Made by a program: the position numbers and the translations under genes. 64,000 nucleotides of DNA from Arthrobacter sp. 18067 (lineage in GTDB: Bacteria; Actinomycetota; Actinomycetes; Actinomycetales; Micrococcaceae). Each line of letters begins with the position of its first letter. The stretch's first letter is position 1. Below the pieces are notes generated by a model. That model had not been told where the DNA came from. It did no database searches and saw nothing but the letters and a program-made list of their open reading frames with translations. The stretch is from positions 58,828 to 122,827 of the forward strand of contig NZ_CACSJJ010000021.1 of NCBI RefSeq assembly GCF_902706295.1, in the 5' to 3' direction. Shown here piece by piece: positions 1 through 8,474 of the stretch.

Positions 1-944
1 AGACGGTGGTTGGGGATCGGGTAGTAGACACCGCACCCAACGTTGTACTCCTCGCGGAGAGCCTTCGCGAAGCCGTCACGGTCCTCGGCAATGCGAATCG
101 TGTACTGGTGGTAAACGTGCTCGTAGCCTTCGGCGACCTTGGGGGTCACTACGCCTTCGATGTTTGCGTCAAAGAACGCCGCGTTTTCCTGACGGGTCTT
201 CGTCCAGCCATTAACCTTGGTGAGTTGAACGCGGCCGATGGCAGCGTGGATGTTGGTCATGCGGCAGTTGAAACCGACCAGTTCATTTTCGTACTGGCGT
301 TCCATGCCTTGGTTGCGGAGCAACCTCAGGCGACGTTCAACATCTGCCAGACCAGTACTGACCATGCCGCCTTCGCCTGACGTCATGTTCTTCGTGGGGT
401 AAAGGCTGAACATGGCAAAGTCGCCGAATGTACCCACCTTGCGCCCGTTGACGGCTGCACCGTGAGCTTGGGCCGCGTCCTCGAAGACCTTGACTCCGTG
501 TTTAGCAGCGAGTGCGCCGATGGCGTCAACGTTAAACGGGTGCCCATAAAGGTGGACGGGCATGATGGCAGCCGTACGGTCCGTGATTTTCGACTCGACG
601 GAAGCCGGGTCCAGCGTGTAGTGGTCCGGGTCCACGTCAGCGAAAACGGGAGTGGCACCAGTCAGCGCCACCGAGTTGGCCGTCGCTGCGAACGTGAACG
701 ACGGAACGATGACCTCGTCTCCAGCGCCGATGCCGGCAGCCAGCAGGCCCAGGTGAAGACCCGAAGTTCCGGAGTTAACGGCAACGGCGGCCCTGCCATC
801 GAGGAGGACCTGGGAGAATTCCTGCTCGAAAGAGGCTACCTCCGTGCCTTGGGCGAGCTGGCCGGAAGCCAGCACGGCATCAACGGCCTTGCGCTCTTCA
901 TCGCCGATGATGGGTTTGGCGGGGGGAATGAATTCGGGGCTCAT
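1..944 (-). CDS. DegT/DnrJ/EryC1/StrS family sugar aminotransferase (3' end outside window)
   Basis: PLP-dependent aminotransferase of the family that aminates keto-sugar nucleotides for surface polysaccharides. I translated the reverse strand from the ATG at 944; the frame is open for 314 codons to the window edge, so the C-terminus is missing. Visible family marks are the N-terminal PAKPIIGDEE stretch, NSGTSGLHLGL near residue 57, PSFTFAATANSV near 81, EDAAQAHGA around D156 (which contacts PLP nitrogen) and YPTKNMTSGEGG with the likely Schiff-base lysine K185. Its start overlaps the stop of the upstream acetyltransferase as ATGA, so the two are translationally coupled. The pairing resembles WbpE/WbpD-type enzymes that make acetamido sugars; the exact substrate is inferred. 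Confidence 0.9.
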   Translation of the reverse strand, partial: MSPEFIPPAKPIIGDEERKAVDAVLASGQLAQGTEVASFEQEFSQVLLDGRAAVAVNSGTSGLHLGLLAAGIGAGDEVIVPSFTFAATANSVALTGATPVFADVDPDHYTLDPASVESKITDRTAAIMPVHLYGHPFNVDAIGALAAKHGVKVFEDAAQAHGAAVNGRKVGTFGDFAMFSLYPTKNMTSGEGGMVSTGLADVERRLRLLRNQGMERQYENELVGFNCRMTNIHAAIGRVQLTKVNGWTKTRQENAAFFDANIEGVVTPKVAEGYEHVYHQYTIRIAEDRDGFAKALREEYNVGCGVYYPIPNHR

Positions 945-1531
945 GCCTCTACCTCTCGAAGGGTCTCGTTCTGTTCAACATACGTTGCGCCGGTTTCCGG
1001 ACATACCCAGTTCTCACCGCTGCGCTGCAGCGGGAAACCAGCTTTGCCGACCCAGCCGTGGCGCTTGGCCGGAACTCCGACCATCAGGGCAAAATCAGGG
1101 ACATCCTTGGCCACGACGGCTCCGGCGGCAATTGTGGCCCAACGGCCAATGGTCACTGGAGCGACGCAGACGGCACGTGCACCGATTGATGCACCTTCAC
1201 GAATAGTGACGCCTACCGGCTCCCAATCGTGGGCGCTCTTCAAGCTGCCATCCGGGCTGACCGCACGGGGGTATGTGTCGTTTGTCAGCACGACCGCAGG
1301 ACCGATGAAAACTCCGGCCTCAAGTTCCGCGGGCTCGTAGACAAGTGCGTAGTTCTGGACCTTGCAGTTATCCCCCATCTTGACCCCGGTGCCGATATAG
1401 GCACCCCGTCCTACGATGCAATTGACGCCCAATTCGGCCTGCTCGCGGACTTGGGCCAGATGCCAAATCTTTGATCCATCACCAATTACCGCCTTGTCTG
1501 AAACATCGGCGCTCTCCGCAACCACTATCAC
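941..1531 (-). CDS. Left-handed beta-helix sugar N-acetyltransferase (WbpD-like)
   Basis: Hexapeptide-repeat acyltransferase of about 196 residues that probably transfers acetyl from acetyl-CoA to an amino sugar nucleotide. Imperfect [LIV]-G-x4 repeats run through the first two thirds (AVIGDGSKI, IGTGVKMGDNC, IREGASIGARAVC, VTIGRWATIAAGAVV), and the C-terminus has the PAKRHGWVGKAG tail usual in WbpD/WlbB proteins. I prefer the GTG at 1531 because GAGGAAGG lies nine bases upstream; a longer frame from a TTG at 1567 would place that ribosome-binding site inside the gene. It is the first gene of the pair with the aminotransferase, so amination and N-acetylation of the same sugar are likely. Confidence 0.88.
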   Translation of the reverse strand: MIVVAESADVSDKAVIGDGSKIWHLAQVREQAELGVNCIVGRGAYIGTGVKMGDNCKVQNYALVYEPAELEAGVFIGPAVVLTNDTYPRAVSPDGSLKSAHDWEPVGVTIREGASIGARAVCVAPVTIGRWATIAAGAVVAKDVPDFALMVGVPAKRHGWVGKAGFPLQRSGENWVCPETGATYVEQNETLREVEA

Positions 1532-1752
1532 CGGTGAAGGTCCTTCCTCATTGAGCACACGCGACAACGAGATTCATCTTAGCCGAGACACCATGCCCCA
1601 GCGTCAAACACACAAGCGTGGTGGCCCGGCCCGGGTTGTCCACATACGGTGCACTGGGTGCTGCGGTCCCGGTTCCGAGCCCATAACGTCGGCCATAGCG
1701 TTCAGGCCAGCGAGGGACAAGACCACCATTGATGACGCGGGAGAGGGAAGCA
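1532..1752. other. Divergent intergenic region between the sugar locus and the FHA-FtsK gene
   Basis: About 220 bases with no convincing gene. On the minus strand a TTGACG (1607-1602) and a TAAGAT (1581-1576) are present, but 20 bases apart, longer than usual; a start near 1569 would support the GTG at 1531. A TTGTCCACA matching the actinobacterial DnaA box lies at 1636-1644. A GAGAGGGAAG ribosome-binding region at 1741-1750 precedes the ATG at 1753. Confidence 0.5.
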
Positions 1753-4700
1753 ATGACATTGGAGTGCACATTGGTGCGCGGCCCCGTTGCCGCGGAGTCC
1801 CCCGCTCCGGAGGAACTGACCATCGAGGTTCCTGAAGGCACGTCCGGCGCCCACGTTGAATCCATTCTCATGCGCGAACGTGGAACTGGCAGGTTATCCG
1901 TTGAGGGACAGAGTCTGTCCACCCTTACGGTTGGCTTGCCGCCCCTGGTGTCAGGCGCCGTCGTCGTGGATGGCACCGCGCCGAAGCGCGACTTCGGACC
2001 GGAATGCCTGTCTTTGATACTTCTCACCCACTCCGGCCCCAGCGCAGGTGCGGTCTTCCGGATTCAACGCGGCCGGTTCCGCATAGGCAGGGGTCCGGTC
2101 GATCTGTCCGTACCAGACCCGGGCATGTCCCGAGAGCACGCCGTCTTGGAGGTATCCAGCACGGCCCTCACCCTGACGGACGTCGATGCTGCCAATCCGG
2201 TCCTCGTGGATGGGCGGCCCATCCGCCACACATCAGTTACCTCCGAATCAATGATTCTGTGCGGCAACTCCACGTTCACGGTCTCCGCGGAGAGCGGTCC
2301 ACTGCCGGATATTTCAACCGAGGCCGGCCGCTCTGTGGAAGAAGCCTTGGAGGTAACGCATGCGGGGAGGCCTGGAAATCGTGCGGCAATGATCTTGACG
2401 GCGGGGCTGCCCTTGATTGCAGGGATCGGACTGGCTGTTGCCACGGGGATGTGGATGTACCTGGGGTTCACCGCCATCTCAGCGGTCAGCCTCCTTGTCC
2501 CATTCGTCACGGGCCGGAAGAGCCGACGGGAGTGCAGACTCGCTGTAGCGCGCGCAGCACGCGAAGATGCTGACCGGCGCCGTCGGTGCTCGCCGTCTGC
2601 AGCAGAACTAGTGCTTGCTGCGCATGGAAGGTCCGAGGACTTAGGCGGGCTGATTCGTGAAACAGCCCAGGAGCCGGCCGTTTCAGCAGCAGTGCAAGGT
2701 TCATCACCACAATCAGGAAGTGAGCCATCAGGGGTATGGATCCGGCTCGGCACGGCGGAGGAGTTGGCGAACATCCGACTGGCACCCGATGATCCCCTGT
2801 TCCATCCGCCAACAATCGGCATCGCGCCCGTGACGTTGGATCCACGGCACGCTGAGGTGACTCTGTGCGGGCCGAACAGTCACGTGGACGCCCTGCTCCG
2901 TTTCATTGTGATGCAGCTTGCCGCCTACCCCTGCGCGGCAGAGTCCCCTGTCATCTTTCTTGGACGTGTCGGGAGGCTGCCCATGGGCGCCAGATTCCTG
3001 CCGGAAGTGACTCTCACGACCAATCCTGAGGCCGCCCTCGCAGTCCTTGACCAACAAAATGACAGCCCGAACGGCCGGCTGATCGTGCTGGACCATCCGG
3101 ACTGTGAAGAGGACGTCCTGACAGCCATGTTCAATGCAGCCCGACTGGCGGGGTGGCAAATAATGCATTGCGGGACACCAGCCGAACGCACTGGAACGCT
3201 CATCGAAATTTCACAATCGGGGACAAAGGGATATCTGGAACTGGCCGGCGAACGCCGGAGTTTCGTTCCGGATCTGGTCCCTGAGGGAGTTTTCGACGCA
3301 TTCTGCCGAAACCTGGCGTCGAAACCCCGCCCTGTAAGTGCAGGCACCAGCCGTGATATTCCCGTCCAGTGTTCCCTGACCGAACTGCTGCCACACGGAC
3401 CGCGGAGAATCCTCCTTCGTTGGGAAGAAACCGCAATGCTGGACGGACTTTCGGCTGTGTTGGGCCAGGGCGCCAAGGGGCGGGTGGGATTCGACTTCAC
3501 GCTCGATGGTCCCCACTTGTTGGTTGCCGGCACCACAGGATCCGGAAAGTCGGAACTCCTCAGGACACTCGTCGCTTCAATAGCGCTGAGCTATTCTCCC
3601 GACCATACAACTTTCCTGTTTATTGATTTCAAAGGCGGTTCAGGGTTGGGGCCGCTTTCAGGACTGCCACACTGCGTAGGCCTCCTGACGGACCTTGGCA
3701 GGCACCAGCTGGATCGCGCCCTGGCTTCTCTACGCGGAGAGGTCAGGCATCGCGAGGAACTGTTCGCAGCGGCAGGGGTCATGGATATAACCCAATATCA
3801 ACGGGCCCCTTCGCGCGAGTTTCAGCCTATTCCGCATCTAGTACTGGTAATCGACGAATTCCGGATGCTGATTGACGAGGCTCCCGGCGCTCTTCGCGAG
3901 CTCATGAGAGTCGCTGCCATCGGTCGCTCCCTTGGTATTCATCTGGTGATGGCCACGCAAAGGCCCCAAGGGGCCCTGACCGCGGATATCCGGGCAAACG
4001 TCACCTCAAGTATCGCCCTACGAGTGCAATCGGAGGCTGAGTCCGTGGACATCGTCAATTCCAAGGCTGCTGCCTCAATACGCACAGACACGCCGGGCCG
4101 GGCATATTTGGCCCGGGCCTCGGGCAATCCGGAGCAATTCCAGGCTGCGTCTTTGGCCGTTTCACGCGATTCCACGGCTACCGAGGGACAGGTGGGAGTC
4201 TCCCGGTTTCTCGTCCATACGGCCGAGGAGGGCTTGAACCGCCGTTCCGATGCGCAAACACTGGCAAACCGCCAAAATGCTCCATCCGATGCAGGTGTCC
4301 AGCAGCTCGCTTCCGCAGTCCTGGATGCATGGCATCGGCTCGGCAGACCGCTCCCAAGACATCCTGTAGCTGTCCCACTGCCGTCGTTGATCCGATGGCA
4401 TGAGGAACTGCCGGGTTCAGACGATTCGCCCCGGGCAGCGACACCCTGGGCAGTTGGGCCGTTGGCATTGGTTGACAGGCCGGCGTGGCAAATCGTGGAG
4501 CCTTTGCTGTGGTTACCGGCCGAGCACGGTCATCTGGCTATGATCGGGAGTCCCTCAGGGGGAATGCACAACTGCTTCAGGGCGGTCTCTGCCATGCTGG
4601 CAACACATCTGCCTCAACCACACCTCTACATTCTGGATGGGGCCGGAATACTGGGCGACCTCTATGACCGGGAAGGAGTCGGCGCCAAGGTGGGCCTGCA

Positions 4701-5919
4701 CGAGTTGCCGCTCGCGGTCAGTGTCCTGAGGCGCCTGTCAGAGGAAATGGACCATCGACGCACGGTCCACGAAGCTGAAAGGACCAAACCACTGGCGCTA
4801 ATAATCACCGGATGGTGCTCGTGGGCAACCTCGTTCCGGTCCGGGCCTTCAGCATGGGCAGAGACTGTCCTGCAGGACATCGTGAGGGATGGCTGCCCGC
4901 TCGGCATCACGGTGCTGATTTGTGGCGACAGGGAACTGGTCACCTCACGCTTTTTTGCCGCGATACAGAATCGAGCCTATTTCCCTCTCGGGTCCACGGA
5001 AGAATCAAGGTTTCACTGGCCGCGCCTTCCTGACGTGGAACCACTTCCGGGGCGAGCGGTAACCACAGGCAGCTTCGTCGGAGAAGGGCTTACGGTCGCA
5101 CACTTTCGTGAGGCCCCGGATAAAGGCGGCTGGCCGTTTGCGAACGTGGCGTCATCGGAACCGCCATTCCGCATACGGTCGCTCCCGGGCCGCCTCAGCG
5201 AACACGAATTCCGCGATCGCCTACAGTCATCCAACGTTCAGCGGATGCTGGCGGGGAAGAGTTCAGCGCTTCGGATCGATCAAGGAGGCACCACCACAAG
5301 CGTCCTTGGCCAACCTGGAGGCTGTTCGGGGACGCCACTGTGGGTCGGCATTGGAGGTGACGAAGCCATCCCGCTGTCCTTGCCCCTCCGTTTACACGGT
5401 GTCACCGTTATTCTCGGAAGCCATCTCTCCGGGAAGAGCTCGACGCTGGCCTCGCTCCACAGGCTGAATCCCTCTGTTCCATGGGTCTTCCCGCCAGCGG
5501 GGGCATCCCCTGCCCCATTTTGGGCGTCCGTCGCACGAGGGGCAGCCGAAGGAGGCCTGAACCCCGACAGCATCCTATTGGTGGACGACGCTGACTCTTT
5601 GGATGCTCAAGGCCGCCAGGCCCTCGCCGGCCTGGCGGGAAGCGTCAGCGGCGTCGTCATAACGGCCACTCCAGGGCCAGCGCTGGTCCAGCAACTGCCG
5701 TTTGTCCGGGAGGTGCAAACCTCGCGCATGGGTTTGGTCCTGGCACCGTTAACGCCCCACGACGGCGAACTCCTTGGGGTGCGTCTTGAAGTCGACCGGA
5801 CAGCTCTGCCGGGTCGCGGCTATCTCGTGAATGGAGCGGATGTGAAGCCGTTTCAAGGAGTCTTGACAACGGGCTTTCCACCCGCGGAAGGGCATGATTC
5901 GGCGAAACAGTTGCCCTAA
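1753..5919 (+). CDS. FHA domain-containing FtsK/SpoIIIE ATPase, EccC/EssC-like
   Basis: Large membrane-anchored P-loop protein of 1,388 residues resembling the motor ATPases of type VII secretion (EssC/EccC). In order: an N-terminal region; an FHA phosphothreonine-binding domain around residues 95-180 with IGRG and MSREH; two membrane segments around 212-255; a complete FtsK module with Walker A GTTGSGKS (K599) and Walker B VIDEF (D701); a second module where the Walker A position reads GSPSGGM, with Met938 instead of Lys; and a third module with GSHLSGKS (K1228) and LLVDDAD. The ATG at 1753 follows a purine-rich ribosome-binding site. No WXG100 substrate, EccB, EccD or mycosin gene is present in the window. 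Its stop overlaps the convergent stop of the next gene. Secretion motor is the likely role; partners are unknown. Confidence 0.85.
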   Translation: MTLECTLVRGPVAAESPAPEELTIEVPEGTSGAHVESILMRERGTGRLSVEGQSLSTLTVGLPPLVSGAVVVDGTAPKRDFGPECLSLILLTHSGPSAGAVFRIQRGRFRIGRGPVDLSVPDPGMSREHAVLEVSSTALTLTDVDAANPVLVDGRPIRHTSVTSESMILCGNSTFTVSAESGPLPDISTEAGRSVEEALEVTHAGRPGNRAAMILTAGLPLIAGIGLAVATGMWMYLGFTAISAVSLLVPFVTGRKSRRECRLAVARAAREDADRRRRCSPSAAELVLAAHGRSEDLGGLIRETAQEPAVSAAVQGSSPQSGSEPSGVWIRLGTAEELANIRLAPDDPLFHPPTIGIAPVTLDPRHAEVTLCGPNSHVDALLRFIVMQLAAYPCAAESPVIFLGRVGRLPMGARFLPEVTLTTNPEAALAVLDQQNDSPNGRLIVLDHPDCEEDVLTAMFNAARLAGWQIMHCGTPAERTGTLIEISQSGTKGYLELAGERRSFVPDLVPEGVFDAFCRNLASKPRPVSAGTSRDIPVQCSLTELLPHGPRRILLRWEETAMLDGLSAVLGQGAKGRVGFDFTLDGPHLLVAGTTGSGKSELLRTLVASIALSYSPDHTTFLFIDFKGGSGLGPLSGLPHCVGLLTDLGRHQLDRALASLRGEVRHREELFAAAGVMDITQYQRAPSREFQPIPHLVLVIDEFRMLIDEAPGALRELMRVAAIGRSLGIHLVMATQRPQGALTADIRANVTSSIALRVQSEAESVDIVNSKAAASIRTDTPGRAYLARASGNPEQFQAASLAVSRDSTATEGQVGVSRFLVHTAEEGLNRRSDAQTLANRQNAPSDAGVQQLASAVLDAWHRLGRPLPRHPVAVPLPSLIRWHEELPGSDDSPRAATPWAVGPLALVDRPAWQIVEPLLWLPAEHGHLAMIGSPSGGMHNCFRAVSAMLATHLPQPHLYILDGAGILGDLYDREGVGAKVGLHELPLAVSVLRRLSEEMDHRRTVHEAERTKPLALIITGWCSWATSFRSGPSAWAETVLQDIVRDGCPLGITVLICGDRELVTSRFFAAIQNRAYFPLGSTEESRFHWPRLPDVEPLPGRAVTTGSFVGEGLTVAHFREAPDKGGWPFANVASSEPPFRIRSLPGRLSEHEFRDRLQSSNVQRMLAGKSSALRIDQGGTTTSVLGQPGGCSGTPLWVGIGGDEAIPLSLPLRLHGVTVILGSHLSGKSSTLASLHRLNPSVPWVFPPAGASPAPFWASVARGAAEGGLNPDSILLVDDADSLDAQGRQALAGLAGSVSGVVITATPGPALVQQLPFVREVQTSRMGLVLAPLTPHDGELLGVRLEVDRTALPGRGYLVNGADVKPFQGVLTTGFPPAEGHDSAKQLP

Positions 5920-6416
5920 AGGACCCCGGGGGTAGAGCCTGTGCGTGATGCGTACGCGATGACGTCCTTGTGGAAGAGGAAGATGATCGCTGCAACAGCG
6001 GGGACGATCATCGCCAGGCCTGGCATTACCAGGCCGGCGGTCATAGTGGGGAACCCGATGGTCAGGACAAACAGCTGGGCAACCAAGGCCGCAGCCCTCG
6101 TCCATCTGTATCCGCGGAACAGGTAGTGCCCCACCGCGAACAACCACGTCGAGAAAGCCAGAAGGAGCCCCAGCGTGAAGACGGCTCCCCAGAAGGTCAG
6201 CACGGGAGCCCCAGTGAGGAGCTCGAACGCATACCAAGCGGCCGCACCGAGGAGAGCCAGTGCTTCCAAGAGGACAACAGCCGCAATCACGAGGATTCCC
6301 CGGGGTCGTCGACTGCCGCCCGAGCTGCTTGTTTGGTGGTGCGCCTGCACATCAGAATCGTCAGGGCGCTCCGCCCCGGAGGCGGGTTGGGCAGGGTTTA
6401 CGGGAGGTCTTGACAC
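5916..6416 (-). CDS. Small membrane protein, four predicted helices
   Basis: Protein of 166 residues I cannot assign to a characterised family. The first 40 residues are polar and Pro/Ser/Gln-rich and probably cytoplasmic; four hydrophobic segments follow (starting at GILVIAAVVLLEALALL, VLTFWGAVFTLGLLLAF, AALVAQLFVLTIGF and LAMIVPAVAAIIFLF). The GTG at 6416 has no clear ribosome-binding site, but TAGTGT lies six bases upstream (6428-6423), which would fit a leaderless transcript. The stop codons of this gene and the FHA-FtsK gene share the bases CTAA at 5916-5919. Confidence 0.7.
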   Translation of the reverse strand: MSRPPVNPAQPASGAERPDDSDVQAHHQTSSSGGSRRPRGILVIAAVVLLEALALLGAAAWYAFELLTGAPVLTFWGAVFTLGLLLAFSTWLFAVGHYLFRGYRWTRAAALVAQLFVLTIGFPTMTAGLVMPGLAMIVPAVAAIIFLFHKDVIAYASRTGSTPGVL

Positions 6417-6559
6417 ACTGGCACACTACCGGACATAGTCATCTAGCAGTGAGGGCACTGGCAGCTGATGTGATGCATCGCTCACGGATTCCGGGCATTT
6501 CGACCACTAACACCCCTTGTTTACAAGGCGTTAACATGAAACGCTTGACTCAGACGACC

Positions 6560-6583
6560 AAGGGGGCCCATGCGGGCCCCTTT
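6560..6583 (+). terminator. GC-rich hairpin upstream of whiB1
   Basis: AAGGGGGCCC and GGGCCCCTTT flank the loop ATGC, giving a strong stem followed by TTTCCTTT. On the plus strand it could terminate a short transcript or act as an attenuator ahead of whiB1. It lies inside a possible 30-codon frame (6536-6628) that starts after AAGGCG; that frame has no recognisable product. Confidence 0.45.
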
Positions 6584-6597
6584 CCTTTGGAGCCTCT

Positions 6598-6613
6598 CGT
6601 GAATGTTTTCACA
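6598..6613 (+). promoter_or_regulatory. CRP/GlxR-type operator upstream of whiB1
   Basis: CGTGAATGTTTTCACA matches TGTGA-N6-TCACA at nine of ten conserved positions. It is centred about 50 bases before the whiB1 ATG. In Mycobacterium tuberculosis whiB1 is a known target of the cAMP receptor protein Rv3676, which supports function by analogy. Confidence 0.6.
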
Positions 6614-6655
6614 AAAGGCCCTATCTAGTTCTCAGGAATGGAGTGACTGATCAGC

Positions 6656-6904
6656 ATGGATTGGCGTAATCGCGCAGCCTGCCTCGACAAGGACCCGGAG
6701 CTCTTCTTCCCAGTCGGCAACACGGGACCAGCACTTCTGCAGATCGAGGAAGCCAAAAGCGTCTGCCGCCGCTGCCCTGTCGTGGACACCTGCTTGCAGT
6801 GGGCCTTGGAGTCCGGACAGGACGCCGGCGTTTGGGGCGGCATGAGTGAAGACGAGCGTCGTGCCCTCAAACGCCGTGCCGCCCGCGCACGCCGCGCTTC
6901 CTAG
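6656..6904 (+). CDS. whiB1: WhiB family Fe-S transcriptional regulator (WhiB1 type)
   Basis: Redox- and NO-sensing [4Fe-4S] regulator of 82 residues that binds the housekeeping sigma factor. The four cluster cysteines are at C9, C37, C40 and C46 (CRRCPV...C), followed by the G[VI]WGG turn (GVWGGMSEDERR) and a basic tail (RRALKRRAARARRAS) for DNA contact. Length and the short N-terminus fit the WhiB1 branch. A CRP-like site lies upstream, and a perfect bidirectional terminator follows before the convergent histidine kinase gene. Confidence 0.95.
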   Translation: MDWRNRAACLDKDPELFFPVGNTGPALLQIEEAKSVCRRCPVVDTCLQWALESGQDAGVWGGMSEDERRALKRRAARARRAS

Positions 6905-6915
6905 CCCTCGGAATT

Positions 6916-6953
6916 AAGGAAGGCCGCGGACCAATTGGTCCGCGGCCTTCCTT
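6916..6953. terminator. Bidirectional intrinsic terminator between whiB1 and the sensor kinase gene
   Basis: Perfect 17-base inverted repeat, AAGGAAGGCCGCGGACC at 6916-6932 and its complement at 6937-6953, around AATT. It serves two convergent genes; short T-rich flanks lie on both sides. Confidence 0.85.
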
Positions 6954-6972
6954 GGTTTAAGCCACCGGGTGC

Positions 6973-8442
6973 CTACGCCCGTGCGAGGTTCAGCACGATT
7001 TCGACGGCGGTCCCGCCTCCTTCGCGTGGGCTCCACTGAATGGATCCGCCGAGCTCGCTCGTCACCAAGGTGCGGACAATCTGCAAGCCCAGGCCCTCCG
7101 TGTACTGTCCGTCCGGCAGGCCCACGCCGTCGTCGGCAATGGTTACGGTGAGAAATTCGTCGTCGCCGTCCCCATCTGCCCGGTCAGCCAACAGCCACAC
7201 CGTACCAGTGCGCCCCTCAAGACCATGTTCCACGGCATTGGTGACAAGCTCGTTGATAACCAGCGCCAAAGGAGTGGCGAAATCACTGGGCAACTCGCCG
7301 AACAGCCCCGAACGTTCCGTGCGTACTTGCTGGGACGGGGACGCCACCTCGGCAGACAACCGGAACTGCCGTCCAATCAACTCGTCAAAATCGACACTCT
7401 GCGTTAGGCCCTGGGAGAGAGTCTCGTGCACGAGTGCGATGGTGGCCACGCGTCGCATCGCCTGTTCGAGACCTTGTTTCGCTTCGTCGCTGACCATGCG
7501 CCGCGATTGCATTCGCAGTAGGGCCGCCACAGTTTGAAGATTATTCTTCACCCTGTGATGGATTTCCCGGATAGTGGCGTCCTTGGTGACAAGCTCCATT
7601 TCCCTTCGCCTCAGTTCCGAGACGTCACGGCACAAGACGAGGGCGCCGAATCGATGCTGCTCATCGCGCAAAGGAATGGCTCGCAGGGAAAGACTGACGC
7701 CCCGTGATTCAATCTCGCTGCGCCACGGCATTCGGCCGGTGACAACCAACGGCAATGTCTCATCCACCATTCGGCGGTCCTTGAGCAGGCCGGCAGTCAC
7801 CTCGGCCAGCGAACGGCCCTCCAGTGACTCAACTTCACCGAGTCGTCGGAAGGCAGAGACGCCATTCGGGCTGGCGTACTGCACGATGCCTTCGGCGTCG
7901 AGCCTGATAAGCCCGTCGCCCACACGCGGCGCTCCTCGCCGGGAGCCCGTCGGAGAAGCGAAATCGGGCCACAGCCCGAGCGTCCCCATCCGCAAGAGGT
8001 CATACGCGCACTGGCGATACGTCAGTTCCAGCCTTGACGGCATGCGGGAACTGGATAAGTCCATGTGGGACGTGACCACGGCAAGTGTCCTGCCGTTGCG
8101 CACCATGGGAACAGCTTCCACTCTAAGGGCCATCTCGCTGCTCCAGCTTGTTTCGCTGGAACGTTCGATCGAACGGCTGTTCCATGCCTTGTCCACCAAG
8201 GGGCGGAGGTCAGAGCGGATGCCCTCCCCCACGAAGTCCGCGTGGAACACCGTATGTGATGTCGACGGACGAACGTGGGCGAGGGCGATGTACCCAAACT
8301 CCGGATGCGGGAACCACAATGCGAGGTCCGCGAAAGCCAAGTCAGCGACCATCTGCCAGTCACCGACGAGGAGGTGCAGCCATTCGGCATCTCCAGGCCC
8401 GAAATCAGCGTGTTCCCTGATGGGGTCTGTAAAGATTGCCAC
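6973..8442 (-). CDS. pdtaS: PdtaS-like sensor histidine kinase (HisKA_2)
   Basis: Soluble kinase of 489 residues with no membrane helix. It has an N-terminal GAF-like domain (about 1-150), a PAS domain (about 170-270), the HisKA_2 dimerisation box REIHHRVKNNLQTVAALL with likely phospho-histidine H295, and a C-terminal HATPase (NELVTNAVEHGL, DDGVGLP, GLGLQIV). This architecture is that of PdtaS, which phosphorylates the RNA-binding antiterminator PdtaR; a pdtaR gene is not in this window. The GTG at 8442 is preceded by GGAGG. The upstream dehydrogenase gene ends only 32 bases before this start on the same strand, so read-through is possible. Confidence 0.92.
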   Translation of the reverse strand: MAIFTDPIREHADFGPGDAEWLHLLVGDWQMVADLAFADLALWFPHPEFGYIALAHVRPSTSHTVFHADFVGEGIRSDLRPLVDKAWNSRSIERSSETSWSSEMALRVEAVPMVRNGRTLAVVTSHMDLSSSRMPSRLELTYRQCAYDLLRMGTLGLWPDFASPTGSRRGAPRVGDGLIRLDAEGIVQYASPNGVSAFRRLGEVESLEGRSLAEVTAGLLKDRRMVDETLPLVVTGRMPWRSEIESRGVSLSLRAIPLRDEQHRFGALVLCRDVSELRRREMELVTKDATIREIHHRVKNNLQTVAALLRMQSRRMVSDEAKQGLEQAMRRVATIALVHETLSQGLTQSVDFDELIGRQFRLSAEVASPSQQVRTERSGLFGELPSDFATPLALVINELVTNAVEHGLEGRTGTVWLLADRADGDGDDEFLTVTIADDGVGLPDGQYTEGLGLQIVRTLVTSELGGSIQWSPREGGGTAVEIVLNLARA

Positions 8443-8474
8443 TGCACCTCCATTTGCGACGCCGGGTATTGCCC

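Noticed and set aside
462..1340. Open frame of 292 codons on the plus strand
   Set aside because: Antisense to the aminotransferase and WbpD-like genes, which have clear motifs; no homology-like pattern.
1576..1607. TTGACG/TAAGAT promoter for the WbpD-like gene
   Set aside because: The 20-base spacing is outside the usual range, so I do not list it as a separate promoter.
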